Assembly: GCA_050084985.1 (NCBI GenBank) | Contig: JBITNC010000001.1 | Span: 163,680,001 to 163,744,000, forward strand | Source of the DNA: Nageia nagi | Taxonomy: Eukaryota > Pinophyta | Direction of reading: 5' to 3' | Length of the DNA: 64,000 nucleotides | Notes under the pieces: model-generated | The model's database searches: none | Seen by the model: the letters and a program-made list of their open reading frames with translations, nothing else | What the model was told of the DNA's origin: nothing | Program-made: the position numbers and the translations under genes | Shown: positions 1 to 10,799 of the stretch, in pieces | How positions within the stretch are numbered: position 1 is the first letter of the stretch | Layout of the letters: every line of letters begins with the position of its first letter

Positions 1-330
1 ATCTGGGGTGCCCCACATGCCAACATGGGTGTCCAAGGTGCCACGCATGCCAATGTGGGAGTCCAAGGTTCCACGTGGGTCTAGGAGTCATGCATGGGTG
101 CAAGGGGGTCATCATGGGCCAACATGGGGTCTAGGAGTCTCCCCAAGGCTAGCGCATATGTACAAGTTCTCCCAAATCCAACATTGGGGCAAATAGGTGC
201 TTATCCATGTTCTAAGTGTTGAATAAGCCTTGGGATTCCCAATCATATTTGGGATCTCCAAGTATATTAAATAATAAATAAAATAACACATCCTAGCTTA
301 GAAGGAAAACGTCCCTCATGGGGCTCATAA

Positions 331-1559
331 TGTGACATCCAATTTGGACCATTGACAAATTGTGTCATGGTCACTTTGTAACCTAGTGTTTGTTCATTGT
401 CATGTTGTACATGTGTAACTCAAGTAGGAGCTTATGGTCTATGGACCCCACTATAAGCCCAATAATGGGACATCACCCCTTGAGTAGTGTTGTGTTAGTT
501 TGCATTGGGTTATCCCGGATTGTGGGAACCCCTAGATAGGTATGAGTCTTGCGTAGGCCAAAGTGCATGGAGGAGCATAGCAGTGTTGGGAGGGCCCCAC
601 ATACCCCACACTGGCTTATGAGGCCACCTAGACCCCACGTCAGCCTTGAGAGGCCCATCAGACCCCAAGTCAACCTTGAGAGGCCCATCAGACCCCACAT
701 CAACCTTGAGGGCCTTTATGACCCTCACGTTGACACACTGGGCCCATGGGACCCCCATATTAGCATATTGGGCCAATATGACCCCCACGTTGGCATGGTT
801 GACCTATTGACCCCAACGTTGGAATAGACTTAGCTTGGGATGATATCGAGGCATGGTGGATAGACATAGGAGGCTATATATTGAGGATGTAGCTCCATGA
901 TGAGGTTAGCTATTGATTATACTTGTATTACACTGAACCCGATTGAGCTTGCAAGTCTTGGCAGTGCAGAGCATTCTTTTTAGGTGATGTCTAGAGGGGT
1001 GATAGGGTTGGGAGCTTGGCACTCTACAACTTAAGTGGGTCACCTAGTCCATCCGATGGTATTCCGAGGATGAGCTTCTACCTTCAGTGGTTAGCCAGGG
1101 TTCGAGGAGGCTCCTTCACAAGAGAGGATTCAGAGTCTAAGGGAGTTGATCTTTCTTGTGGTGTTCGGCTTGTACAAGGGTTTGGAACCCTAGATCTAGA
1201 TATTGAAATCCTCATTGTGTACCATTGCATATCAAAATATAATCCATCTCATTGTGTCTCTCTCCATTGTGTTGTTCATTGATGTGTATGTGTTGTGTCC
1301 TGTATACTGGTGTTGGAAGCTACATTGTGTTGTGTTCATATATGTGAGGCATTTGTTGAGGTGCCAAGTGTCACTATGTGCCCTAAAGGGCTGACGTCAT
1401 GGTGTAGAGGTTGCGTGGAGGCCTTGGGAGGCTCACGTCTGCATTGTGGGGTATTAGGGTGCCCTAGGGGCCTAATGTAGGTGTGCTAGCTTCATTTGTC
1501 GAGGGTTTGAGTTGCATAGTTGGAGTCGTTTGTATTGAGAGTGATTTTAGATCATCACA
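331..1559 (+). mobile_element. Solo LTR of family A
   Basis: The 1229-bp sequence begins TGTGACATCC and ends ATCATCACA. It is flanked by the perfect 5-bp duplication cataa (326-330 and 1560-1564). It matches the two LTRs of the element at 4965-10202 along its length. No internal region is attached, so this is a solo LTR left by recombination between two LTRs. It sits inside an older family C LTR. The short ORFs inside it are side effects of its repeat composition. Confidence 0.88.
601..830 (+). repeat. 30-bp tandem repeat inside family A LTR
   Basis: About eight units start near 601, 631, 661, 691, 720, 750, 780 and 809. Each begins near GACCCC followed by an ACGTTG/ACGTCAA-type core. The spacing of 29-30 bp keeps one frame open and gives a ten-residue pattern such as RPHVSLERPI, but nothing suggests it is translated. 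Related arrays lie in the other family A LTRs. Confidence 0.85.
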
Positions 1560-1702
1560 CATAAGTGGGTCCAATGGACCTTTATAATTCTATCCCAAGG
1601 AATTAACTACAATTATGTAAGGAAGTAAATATTTACAAAAAGGGAATCCTTAGGATTACAAAATTAATTAATTTTTACAAAAAGGGGATGTTACAATATG
1701 AG

Positions 1703-2238
1703 TGGTGGGATAGAGGTAGTAACTGTTAACGCACATTTTTTTATAAGGATTGAGGTGTTTATCATGCAATAGTTCAAAAGTTGTTATGGATTTTAAAGAA
1801 AGTGTAAAATAAAGAAAAGAAAAAGAGGATGAGAATGAATCAATACTGGTGAGATGACAAAGGGTCACAGTGAAGCACTGTCTAAGGTTTCTTACTTTTT
1901 GATCAATCAAGAAGTCTCATTCGAAGTCTTCCAACCTAAAAATAAAATGACCTAAGTCCAATTTATCCTTAAGAGGAGCAGGGAACAAAGCTACTAGCGA
2001 CACACTAAGTGCAATTGATAAGCAATCAAAAGAAAACATGACATAACAAGTGCACACAAACTTCGTTTTGAATAAAAAAATTATAATTTGATGTTATAAA
2101 ATAAAAGAAAATCTCGAAATACAATCACTTACTACGCAAACTATATATTGGAAACGATCCAGGAATGATTCAAGAACTTTTAAAAAATTTCAAAAAGTTT
2201 CCCTAAAATTCAAAAATTTTCAAACAAAAGCGTGAAAG
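1703..2238 (-). mobile_element. Family E LTR end fragment
   Basis: This segment is a diverged copy of 2912-3400. Both start TGGTG and share 'aactgttaac', a purine-rich 'aaagaaaagaaaaag' tract and an 'attgtctaa'-type motif (here 'actgtctaa'). By comparison with family E it is the downstream (R/U5-side) end of a minus-strand LTR whose remaining part has been lost at 2238, where a family C-like sequence begins. Confidence 0.5.
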
Positions 2239-2911
2239 TGTAATGTCCCCATTTTTTAGGTATTTTTCCCATTTCAACTTTGATAAATAGAAAACATTAA
2301 TTTAGAGGTGATTTTGTCTATTATTGTAGAATTTGGCCAAAATGTTGTAAATTCCACTTAGAAACTTAATAAAACTCTAATTATGGAATAAATGGCCTTT
2401 TTATTTATTTATTTATTTATATTTAATTTAAGTACTAAAATGCTAATAATGTTGTATTTGTAATACCAAGGCAATTATAATTGTAAATGCAATATTAGTC
2501 TCATTAAAAAAGACATTGCATATTTTGGTCTTGATAATTGTAATTTTGCTATTTGGAGGTCCAAGGAGGGATGTGGGCACTACAAAAGAGGAATCCTACA
2601 GCCTGAGGCATTGGTAGACTCCCATACTTGGACATTGGGCATCTAAAGCTCATATCATTTCTACGATGGAGAATTGGGCATCCCAAGGCCCCACATCACC
2701 CCTCTTGGGTATTAGACCTGTTGGGAAGGAAACCTTTCCTCTTACTCGGCAATCGCCCATACGATCAAGACGGGAAAGCGACTCAGCATGTAGGTGCGAA
2801 CACGTTACTGAACTCCTCTTGTAAGGACTGATACCCCAAGGTTTCTATCGTAAAGCTCGTGTCATTAATACGGGCTTTAAATTTGTAGGTCTTGTTTGGG
2901 AATCAGCTAAG
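2239..2911 (+). mobile_element. Family C-like LTR fragment
   Basis: It begins TGTAATGTCCCC. The part at about 2440-2540 ('ccaaggcaattataattgtaaatg') resembles the family C LTR at 21760-21840. The sequence after about 2600 was not matched to any other copy here, and no target duplication was found. The right limit is taken from where family E sequence starts at 2912. Confidence 0.5.
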
Positions 2912-3600
2912 TGGTGTAGAAGAGGTAATAACTGTTAACTCACATTTTTTGTAGGGACTGGGATGTGTTATCTTACAATAGTTCGAAAGTTGCCATAAGT
3001 TTAAAGAAAGTGTAAAAAAAAGAAAAGAAAAAGTGAGAATGAAGTCGAATATTGGCTAGACTTCAAAGAGGTAGTCACAATGCAACATTGTCTAAACATT
3101 CTCTCTCGAATCAGGCAAGAAATCTTGTTCAATTCAATCAAGTCGGAATTGATTGTCAGTACTCTATGAACAAGACCAATGCAACCAAGTGGACTAAGCG
3201 TGAGTGAAGGTGGATAGTTTTAAACAAGAGGTCTAGGAAGATATCTTAAGAGAAAGTCAATTCAAAATACTAAACATTTAACAAGTGATGAATTAGCAAC
3301 AATTCAAGACAATTCAAACATTTTTGACAAGTTTATAACAAATTCTCCTAAAACTCGAGAGTTTTCAAAGAGAAGTCATGAAAAATGTTTCAAATACAGA
3401 AAATGTTCTAGAAAGATCAATCCACCACTCCCATAGATGAAAACACACTTTGAATCAACTTGAAGCCATTTGTATTATGTTTGCAAAAGAGTTTTGCATA
3501 AGTATATCAATTTGCTCCTCAATTACAAAAATTTTCGATTTTGAAGAAAATTGGAAATGTCTTGGACTACAACATTCTCCCTCAAAATGTGACCCCTATG

Positions 3601-3614
3601 GTCTATTTATAGAC
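3601..3614 (-). promoter_or_regulatory. TATA box of family E LTR copy 1
   Basis: The minus strand reads GTCTATAAATAGAC, containing the plant consensus TATAAATA. The same 14 bases occur in copy 2 at 40300-40313, embedded in aligned flanks, which supports a promoter role. Confidence 0.6.
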
Positions 3615-4149
3615 TTTTTAGGTCAAATTTGAGAGTGTTGCCCTGATTCCTAAAAAAGCTTTAAAATGCTAATTTGAATGCTAAATTGAAATTACAATAT
3701 CGTTTTAGTGGGAGGACAATCTCATCCTACTAAAATATGCTAAAAATAAAATATTTACAGAAATTGATGTCCTCTAGCACGCATTTCGAGGAGTTTGCAT
3801 CAATTTGGCAAACTTTGGAGCTTTGAATCATCGTTTTGGATCCTTTGAACAGCCTTTTGAGCTCCTTTCGTTGAATCTAGATTTACCCTTGATGTGATCA
3901 TTATGGCAAATTTTCAAGGGATTTTGAGAGAATTTTTCGAAAAAGAAAAAGATGGTCGATCCGAAATTTGGAAATTTTTCAAAAAGTGGATTTGAGCTTA
4001 TGGATAGATGGAGGATGGGATTATAAGGTCTTTGGCAAGTTTGAGAGGTTTGTGAGCTTTGTAGGAGGTTTTATGAAGGATTTGAGATTTTGTCAATATT
4101 TTCCATTTTCATGTCTGGATTTTGTTTGGTAGAAAAAAGTGAAATTTTC

Positions 4150-4964
4150 ATAGGAATGAAAAATGCCTCCTAGATTTTTGATCCCTTCAACTTGCTCAAA
4201 TTCAAAAAATTCAAAGTTTAAAGTTGCTTAGAATTCCATTTTCCATGCAATGAAGGCAAAATTTTCGATTTTTGAGCAAAATTTGATGTCCTCAAGTTAG
4301 GAGCTAGTTTTCACTTGTATAGATTTGAAAAATTGGAAAAATTGCGCCTAGCTTTTTGGTGCCTTATATGTGCTCAAAATTGAAAATTTGTAGGTTTAAA
4401 TATTCTCAAAATGGCATTTTCTATTCAAATATGTTAAAAAACTTGATTTTTGAGCAAAATCTTCACATTCCTCCATGTTAGGCGCCAATTTTCAAGTCTA
4501 TGGATTCCCAATGGCATGAAAATCTGCCTTCCTTTTTGAGGGGTTTCCATGGCTAAAAAATCAAGAATCTCAAGGGTTAAATGTGCTAGAAATGCCTTTT
4601 TCTATGCAATGAAGGGGTCCAACTTGATTTTTTATAACAAATTTGTCAATTCTTGGCAACTTAGGTGCTAGATTTCAGCCCTATGGATCTTCAAACAGGC
4701 CAAACCTGCGCCTAGGAATTTGAGCCTCCAAACTTGGTCAACAATGAAAATTTGCAAGTTTAAACCTTCTCAGAATGACCTCCTTTATGCACTTATGTCC
4801 CCAAACACTTTTGATCAAAATTTGTGAAATTTTTTCATCCTAGATGCCATTTTTCATTTTTTTGGATTTCCATAGCATTGAAAACCTGCACCTACCCTTT
4901 AGGATGCTTAAAAGTGCTCAAAATTAATTTTTCCAAGACCTAAATGTGTTCAATATGTCAAATT
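4150..4964 (-). repeat. 180-bp tandem repeats in family E U3 (first block)
   Basis: Diverged units recur about every 180 bp. The anchor 'tgcgcctag' or a variant falls near 4164, 4346, 4526, 4706 and 4886. Other shared landmarks are 'ttaggtgcca', 'tatggattt' and 'gcaagtttaaa'. The array resumes at 10330 beyond the family A insertion. Confidence 0.75.
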
Positions 4965-6173
4965 TGTGACGTCCCATTTGGACCATTGACAAAATGTGTC
5001 ATGGTCACTTTGTAATCTAGTGTTTGTTTATGATCATGTTGTACATGTGTAACTCAAGCAGGAGCTTATGGTCTACGGACCCAACTGTGACCCTAGTAAT
5101 GGGATGTCTCCCCTTGAGTAGTGTTGTGTTATCGTGTAATGGGTTATCCCGAATTGTGGGAATCCCTAGATAGGCATGAGTCTTGTATAGTCCAGAGGTG
5201 CATAGAGGAGCATACCAATGTTGGGAGGGCCCCACATACCCCACGTTGGCTTATGAGGCCACTTACACCCCCACGTCAACTCAAGGAGGCTCAATAGAAC
5301 CCACATCAACCTTTATGACCCCCACATTGGCACACTGGGCCCATGGGACCCCCACGTTAGCATGTTGGGCCAATATGACCCCTACATTGGCATGGTTGAC
5401 TTCTTGACCCAAACGTTGTAATAGACTTGGCTTGGGATGATAAAGAGGCATGATGGATAGACACGTGAGGCTATATATTGAGGATGGAGCTCCATGATGA
5501 GGTTAGCTATTGATTATACTTCTTCTATACAGAACCCGATCGAGCATACAAGTCTTGGCGATGCAGAGCATTATTCCTAAACGGCGTCTAGAGGGGTGAC
5601 AAGGTTGGGAGCCTAGCACTCTACGACTTAGGTCGGTCAGCTAGTCCATCCGGTGGTATTTCGAGGGCGAGCTTCTACCTTTAGTGGTCGCCAGGGTTCG
5701 AGGAGGCTCCTTCGCAGGAGAAGATTCAAAGTCTGAGGGAGTGAGTCTTTCCTGTGGTGTTCGGCTTGCAAAGGGTTTGCAACCCTAGATATGGATATTG
5801 AGATCCTCATTGTATTCCATTCACTATCATAATAAAATAAATCTTGTCCCTCTCTCCATTGTGTTGTTCATTGTGTGTTCATGTGTTGTGTCTCTTATAT
5901 ACTGGTGTTGGAAGCTTCATTGCATTAGTAGGTGTTCAAGCATTGTGTATGCATCTATGAGACATTCGTTGAGGTGCCAAGTGTTGGTGTGTGCCCTAGA
6001 GGGCTGACGTCAATGTGTAGGGGTTGCGTGGAAGCCTTAGGAGGCTCACATCTGCACTGTAGGAGGTTTGGGTGACCTAGGGGCCCAACGTGGATGTAAC
6101 TGCATCATTGGTTGAGGGTTTGAGCATCATAGTTGTAGTCGTTTTTACTGATGGTGATTTTAGGTCATCACCA
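4965..6173 (+). repeat. 5' LTR of the family A element
   Basis: It starts TGTGACGTCC and ends TCATCACCA, followed after one base by the primer-binding site. The 30-bp array inside it (about 5226-5420) has three more units than the 3' LTR. The tail aligns with the solo LTR at 331-1559. Confidence 0.88.
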
Positions 6174-6174
6174 G

Positions 6175-6186
6175 TGGTATCAGAGC
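6175..6186 (+). promoter_or_regulatory. Primer-binding site, initiator tRNA-Met type
   Basis: The sequence TGGTATCAGAGC is the standard plant LTR-retrotransposon site complementary to the 3' end of initiator methionine tRNA. It follows the LTR end by one base, which fixes orientation as plus strand. Confidence 0.92.
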
Positions 6187-6258
6187 TTTTGGATCTTGCC
6201 ATCCTATTGTATGAAACCCAAGATCCATCGTTATTACACCAAATCTAGTAAGAGAGAG

Positions 6259-8058
6259 ATGTCGTCTGCTAGGAGAGGCGGGAGATCTGTAGATGGCCAA
6301 CAGGAGTAAGAGGCTAGACACTGGGTTGAAGATGAGGCCGAAATCCCAGGGCTAGGGTTTGGGGAAGCAGCGCAAGAAGAACCTTCAGTTTAGAGGAGAA
6401 GGGATAGGGATGGCACACCTGAACGGGAGTTTAGGGCTTTGATCTCAACCTTGCATAGCATGACGGAACCATGCGATCATTGGAGCAAAGAATGGATTTG
6501 TATTGGGGTGAGTTAGAGGAAGGAGATAGGCAAAGAAGACAGGGAACCGAAGAGCCGAGAGCAAGGCGCCATGTCCAAAGTGATCAGGAACCTTTTCGGC
6601 ATGATTTAGATAGAAGAGGGTATGGACAAAGCATTAGGGATGAGGGAGTTGGTCCATGAGAGGAGGACAGTGAGGATCGGGATCCATGCCACACTCAAAG
6701 AGGCTACAAAGCCCAACAAGTTGATAGGAGAGGCCAAGAAGGCCCACGTCAGCTTGGTGAAGGTTTGGAGGCATTACGGCAGGAGAATGAGGGTTTCAAG
6801 ACCCCACATCACACCAAGGAAGCAACCCCACCCCCATGTCAAGATGAGAATGATTCGGAGGATCTTCGGAGGGTGATCAGACGGATGAGGAGCATTCATT
6901 GAGGGTCTAGGGAACAATTTGTGCCACAATTCCGAAGATCCCAATCACACCAGATGCCATAGCAGGAGAGCCCCCTTCTCAAATGCTACCTGGAGACCAA
7001 CATTGGAGGAAGGGATGATCAGCCTATCATTCCTAGGCCAAATAAACCCATGTTCGCATTGAAAGAAGGAGAAGACTCTAGAGCAAGAGTACCTAGTTCG
7101 TTGGAACTGAACAAGCATCACAGAGACTACAACATGTTGCATCCAGATGTGAGGTGAGACATCAATTTCAGCAATTATTTGGAGCTGTTGGGGTTGAAGG
7201 GGGGCTCACATGGCCAACATCAGTCAGGAGGGTAGCGGGATGGAAAGAGAGATTTGCAACACAAGAATAGCAAGATGCAAGTACCCACGTTTGATGGTAA
7301 GAGGATGACGACAAGGGCTTGAGTGCACCAATTGCAAACATACATTGTTTTGAACCTAGCATGATGGAGGAGGAAGCCATCAATTTTACATCTTTGCATC
7401 TAGAGGGGAGATGCGTTGGAGTGGTGGTGTCATGGCATAGTGAGTCAAGGCTATGCCCACATTACCACGTTTGGGGAGTTCACTAGGCGATTAGTGAAGA
7501 GGTTCGATTGGAAGAAGGAGAATGATTACTTCTGAGATCTGAATTCTTTGAGGTAGAGAGAGACGGTGGATGAGTTCGTGACGAAGATTCAGAAGCTGGC
7601 AGTGGTGGTTCACCGCATTCCTGAGAAGAGGCTAATGTTCCTGTTCATTGAGAGGTTGGCCGAACCGTTGAGAGGGATGGTAAAGGTTTCATATCCCAAG
7701 ACCTTGGACGATGCCATTCGAGCTACGTATGACTTGGAGCCTACCGTGAAATCCCTTAGGGGAGGACCGGCCAACAACGTACCACCCAGTCGAAGGATGT
7801 GGGAAGGGCCTAGCAAGGCCAAAGCACCCCCATGCCTAGATCGGATCAATTGGATGTTGCCGCTAGAAAGAAGCTGAGACAGGAGGGCAAGTGCTTCTAT
7901 TGCAAGAAGAAGTGGGAGCCGGGACACTGTTGCATAGGTAAAGGACAAGTACACTACATCGAGGTGCTTCTTGAGGATAGCTCAGAGGAGTCAAAGTTGG
8001 ACTAGAATGAGGAGGTGGAGGACTCACGATTGCTTCACTTCATGGGGTAAAGAAGTTC
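6259..8058 (+). pseudogene. Degraded gag polyprotein of the family A element
   Basis: A candidate start is the ATG at 6259 (MSSARRGG), followed within about 20 codons by a stop. Reading continues through all three frames, with recognisable Ty3/gypsy gag segments: VPTFDG near 7280, an HQLQTY motif near 7330, and the well-kept core at 7566-7780 including MDEFVTKIQKLAVVVHRIPE and LAEPLRGMVK. A retroviral-type zinc knuckle follows at 7892-7933. In a working element this protein would form the particle that packages the RNA. Several stops and frameshifts show it is not functional. Confidence 0.8.
7892..7933 (+). other. Gag zinc knuckle
   Basis: The translation CFYCKKKWEPGHCC has the C-x2-C-x7-H-x-C spacing seen in plant gypsy gag proteins. 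It binds RNA in active elements. It lies 3' of the gag core, as expected. Confidence 0.8.
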
Positions 8059-8061
8059 TTA

Positions 8062-8433
8062 ATGCTGAAGCTGATTGGTCAAGCTTGCGGTCAAGATGTC
8101 ATGGTGATGATAGATTCGGGGGCATCACACAATTTCACAGGGAGGAAGGACTTGAAGACCAAGGGTTTTAAGGGCTTCCGAGTTTCGAACACTAATGGAA
8201 ACCTGACATTGGTGGATCGGATTGCGGAGAGATTGGGGATCAAGCTACAAGGTTGTGTGGTAAGGGAGAACTTCTACCTGTATCCACTCATGGGGCACCC
8301 ACATGTCATTTTAGGGGTGCAATGGCTGTTCAAGTTGGGTGACATTCACACCAACTACCAAAACCTTACTATGAGGTTTGAGATGGATGGGGCGGAGTAC
8401 ACACTACAAGGGCTACAAGAGGAGGACACGTAG
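8062..8433 (+). CDS. Retropepsin-like aspartic protease domain (element remnant)
   Basis: This open frame of 123 codons holds the active-site motif IDSGASHNF, the downstream HVILGVQWL (flap/hydrophobic-glycine region) and a DIHTNYQN tail typical of gypsy proteases. In active elements the protein is a dimeric protease that cuts the Gag-Pol polyprotein. The frame overlaps the end of gag in another frame and stops before any reverse transcriptase. The first Met is arbitrary because pol is normally translated as a fusion. It is intact over its core but belongs to a dead element. Confidence 0.8.
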   Translation: MLKLIGQACGQDVMVMIDSGASHNFTGRKDLKTKGFKGFRVSNTNGNLTLVDRIAERLGIKLQGCVVRENFYLYPLMGHPHVILGVQWLFKLGDIHTNYQNLTMRFEMDGAEYTLQGLQEEDT

Positions 8434-8478
8434 AGGACCAACAACCGGCTAGAGTGAGTGGAGTCCGGATTAGGAGGA

Positions 8479-8808
8479 CCTCGTTGAGCTTGGACAAGGC
8501 TAGGATAGCCACGTCTGGTGGCCAGGAAGGTTGGAGTACCACGTTGATCTTAGACAAAGCTAGGACAACCACATTTGGTAGCCATGGAGGTTGGAGCCCC
8601 ACAATGGGTAGGAGGCCAACTGGGATGGTCAAGTTGGGACCGCAAGGAGTTTGGGACCCCACGTTGGACACAGTGTCATCAAAGGTAATTCCATTGGATG
8701 CCCAAGGAGGAGGGAACCCCATGTTGGGCCTTAGGGAAGCCGAAGAGCCTATACGGAGCACTCGGAGGTTCTAGAACCCCACATTGCAAATTGGGGAATC
8801 ACTCATTG
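8479..8808 (+). repeat. 30-bp repeats at the 3' end of the family A internal region
   Basis: A CCACGTTGG-like core falls at 8479, 8509, 8539, 8569, 8599, 8659, 8719 and 8779, with weak versions at 8629, 8689 and 8749. That is an exact 30-bp register over about eleven units. One frame is open at 8454-8774 and shows a ten-residue pattern. It resembles both the LTR arrays and the array at 55215-55555. Confidence 0.8.
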
Positions 8809-9144
8809 ATGAGTTCAACACAAATCCAAAATGGAGCCTAGGCCCAATACATTTTGTGCTGACAATCATTTTTTGCAAGACACTGTAGGTACAATTCCGT
8901 GTGGGGACACACTCAGTTCCGTGGTTGAAGAGATTCATCCATGAACATATACTGAGGAGATTGCCATGGACACTTCATGAGTTCGCAGATCACTAAACTA
9001 TTCAACGTTGGAGACTCACTACAGCCAGATGGACTCAAGATTGGGATGGTTTTTCAGAGAGACAAGGTGCAGCTGAAGACACCAAAGGATCCTTGGAAGA
9101 CAACCCTTAGCTATCTCCTACTATTGCTTGAGGGCAAGCAATTC

Positions 9145-9158
9145 GAGAGGGGAGGCTT
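9145..9158 (+). promoter_or_regulatory. Polypurine tract of the family A element
   Basis: The sequence gagaggggaggctt directly precedes the TGTGACG start of the 3' LTR. This is the expected position for the plus-strand DNA primer. A near-identical tract precedes the family C LTR at 55990. Confidence 0.8.
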
Positions 9159-10202
9159 TGTGACGTCCCATTGGGACCATTGACAAAATGTGTCATGGTC
9201 ACTTTGTAATCTAGTGTTTGTTTATGATCATGTTGTACATGTGTAACTCAAGCAAGAGCTTATGGTCTGCGGACCCCACTATGAGCCCAGTAATGGGATG
9301 TCTCCCCTTGAGTAGTGTTGTGTTATCGTGTAATGGGTTATCCTCGATTGTGGGAATCCCTAGATAGACATGAGTCTAGTATAGTCCAGAGGTGCATAGA
9401 GGAGCATACCAATGTTAGAAGGGCCCCACATACGCCACGTTGGCTTATGAGGCCACTTAGACCCCCACGTCAACTCAAGGAGGCTCATTAGACCCCACGT
9501 CATCCTTTATGACCCCCACGTTGGAATAGACTTGGCTTGGGATGATAACGAGGAATGATGGATAGACACGTGAGGCTATATATTGAGGATAGAGCTCCAT
9601 GATGAGGTTAGCTATTGATTATACTTCTTCTATATAGAACCCGATCAGGCATACAAGTCTTGGCGATGCCGAGCATTATTCCTAGACGACGTCTAGAGAG
9701 GTGAGGGTTGGGAGCCTAGCACTCTACAACTTAGGTGGGTCACCTAGTCCATCCGGTGGTATTTCGAGGGCGAGCTTCTACCTTCAGTTGTCACCAAGGT
9801 TTGAGGAGGCTCCTTCGTAGGAGAAGATTCAAATTCTGAGGGAGTGAGTCTTTCCTATGGTGTTCGGCTTGCAAAGGGTTTGCAAACCTAGATATGGATA
9901 TTGAGATCCTCATTGTATTCCATCCACTGTCATAATAAAATAAATCTTGTCCCTCTCTCCATTGTGTTTTTCATTGTGTGTTCATGTGTTGTGTCTCTTA
10001 TATACTGGTGTTGGAAGCTTCATTGCATTAGTAGGTGTTCAGGCATTGTGTATGTATCTATGAGACATTTGTTGAGGTGCCAAGTGTTGGTGTGTGCCCT
10101 AGAGGGCTGACGTCAATGTGTAGGGGTTGCGTGGAAGCCTTAGGAGGCTCACGTCTACACTGTAGGAGGTTTGGGTGCCCTAGGGGCCCAACATGAGTGT
10201 AA
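9159..10202 (+). repeat. 3' LTR of the family A element, truncated
   Basis: It aligns with 4965-6100. It lacks 89 bp (three 30-bp units) of the internal array and about 75 bp of its end, stopping after 'caacatgagtgta' where family E sequence resumes. The remaining small differences suggest an insertion that is old but younger than the surrounding family E LTR. Confidence 0.85.
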
Positions 10203-10329
10203 AAATGAATTAGAAACAATGAACATGAAAAAATCTAAAAATCCTAGGGATTTTCTACTAGTCTCTCCCTAAAAAAGACCCTCCACCACTCCCGACTCAC
10301 TGTGAAACCTTGGTGCTTAAAACACCTTT

Positions 10330-10760
10330 TTCCATCAATCTATGCCTTTGGTTTGGTCTTTTGATCAAAATCCATTTTTCTCCTTCAAGTTAGGTGCCAA
10401 AATGCAAGTCTATGGATTTCCAATCACTTGGAAACTTGCGCCTAGGATTTTAGGGTACTTCCATTGGTCAAAATAAAAAATTTGTAGACCTAAAGTGCCT
10501 TAGAATGGGATTTTACATGCAATCAAACCATCTCCCTTGATTTTCGAGACAAATTTCATTTTTCCCTTGGTAGCTAGGCACCAAAATACACCTCAATGGA
10601 TTTCCATTGGCTTGAAAAACTGCGCCTAGATTTGGAGGGCTCAAAACTTGGTCAAAATTGAAAATTTCAAGTCCTAATTGTGTTAGAAATAACTTTATCT
10701 CTCCAATGAAGCTCTTAGACTTGATTTTTGACACCATTTGTACTTGTCTCTTGAAAAATT
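10330..10760 (-). repeat. 180-bp repeats in family E U3 (second block)
   Basis: Units with the 'tgcgcctag' anchor near 10434 and 10618 continue the array interrupted at 4964. Landmarks 'ttaggtgcca' and 'tatggatttcca' recur in the same order. Confidence 0.7.
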
Positions 10761-10799
10761 TTTATATTTTGCCATTCCTTGGAGCTATGTGTCAAAACC

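Larger units (their letters stand above)
1..1695 (-). mobile_element. Family C LTR, minus strand, split by a solo LTR
   Basis: Read on the minus strand, this LTR starts TGTAACATCCCC at 1695 and runs leftward off the window edge. It is interrupted by the family A solo LTR at 331-1559. Positions 1-330 and 1565-1695 align by eye with the minus-strand LTR at 54118-55210 and the plus-strand LTR at 55990-57120, sharing the segments around 'gtgggaatcccaagg', 'gagccccaagtgg' and 'gggatagaa'. Positions 1-150 carry an approximately 30-bp periodicity. The outer end lies outside the window, so I cannot say whether it is a solo LTR or part of a longer element. Confidence 0.75.
4965..10202 (+). mobile_element. 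Family A non-autonomous Ty3/gypsy-type element
   Basis: The element has a 5' LTR (4965-6173), an initiator-Met primer site (6175-6186), a broken gag with a zinc knuckle, an aspartic protease (8062-8433), a 30-bp repeat array (8479-8808), a polypurine tract (9145-9158) and a 3' LTR (9159-10202). Only about 700 bp separate protease from the 3' LTR, and no reverse transcriptase, RNase H or integrase motif is visible there. It must therefore have moved using another element's enzymes, or has lost them. It sits inside the family E LTR. The 3' LTR lacks about 75 bp at its end, which explains why no target duplication is seen. Confidence 0.85.

Noticed and set aside
549-827. ORF of 92 codons with decapeptide repeats inside an LTR
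   Set aside because: It lies in the LTR repeat array and overlaps an antisense ORF of equal length; no start context or conservation supports a protein.
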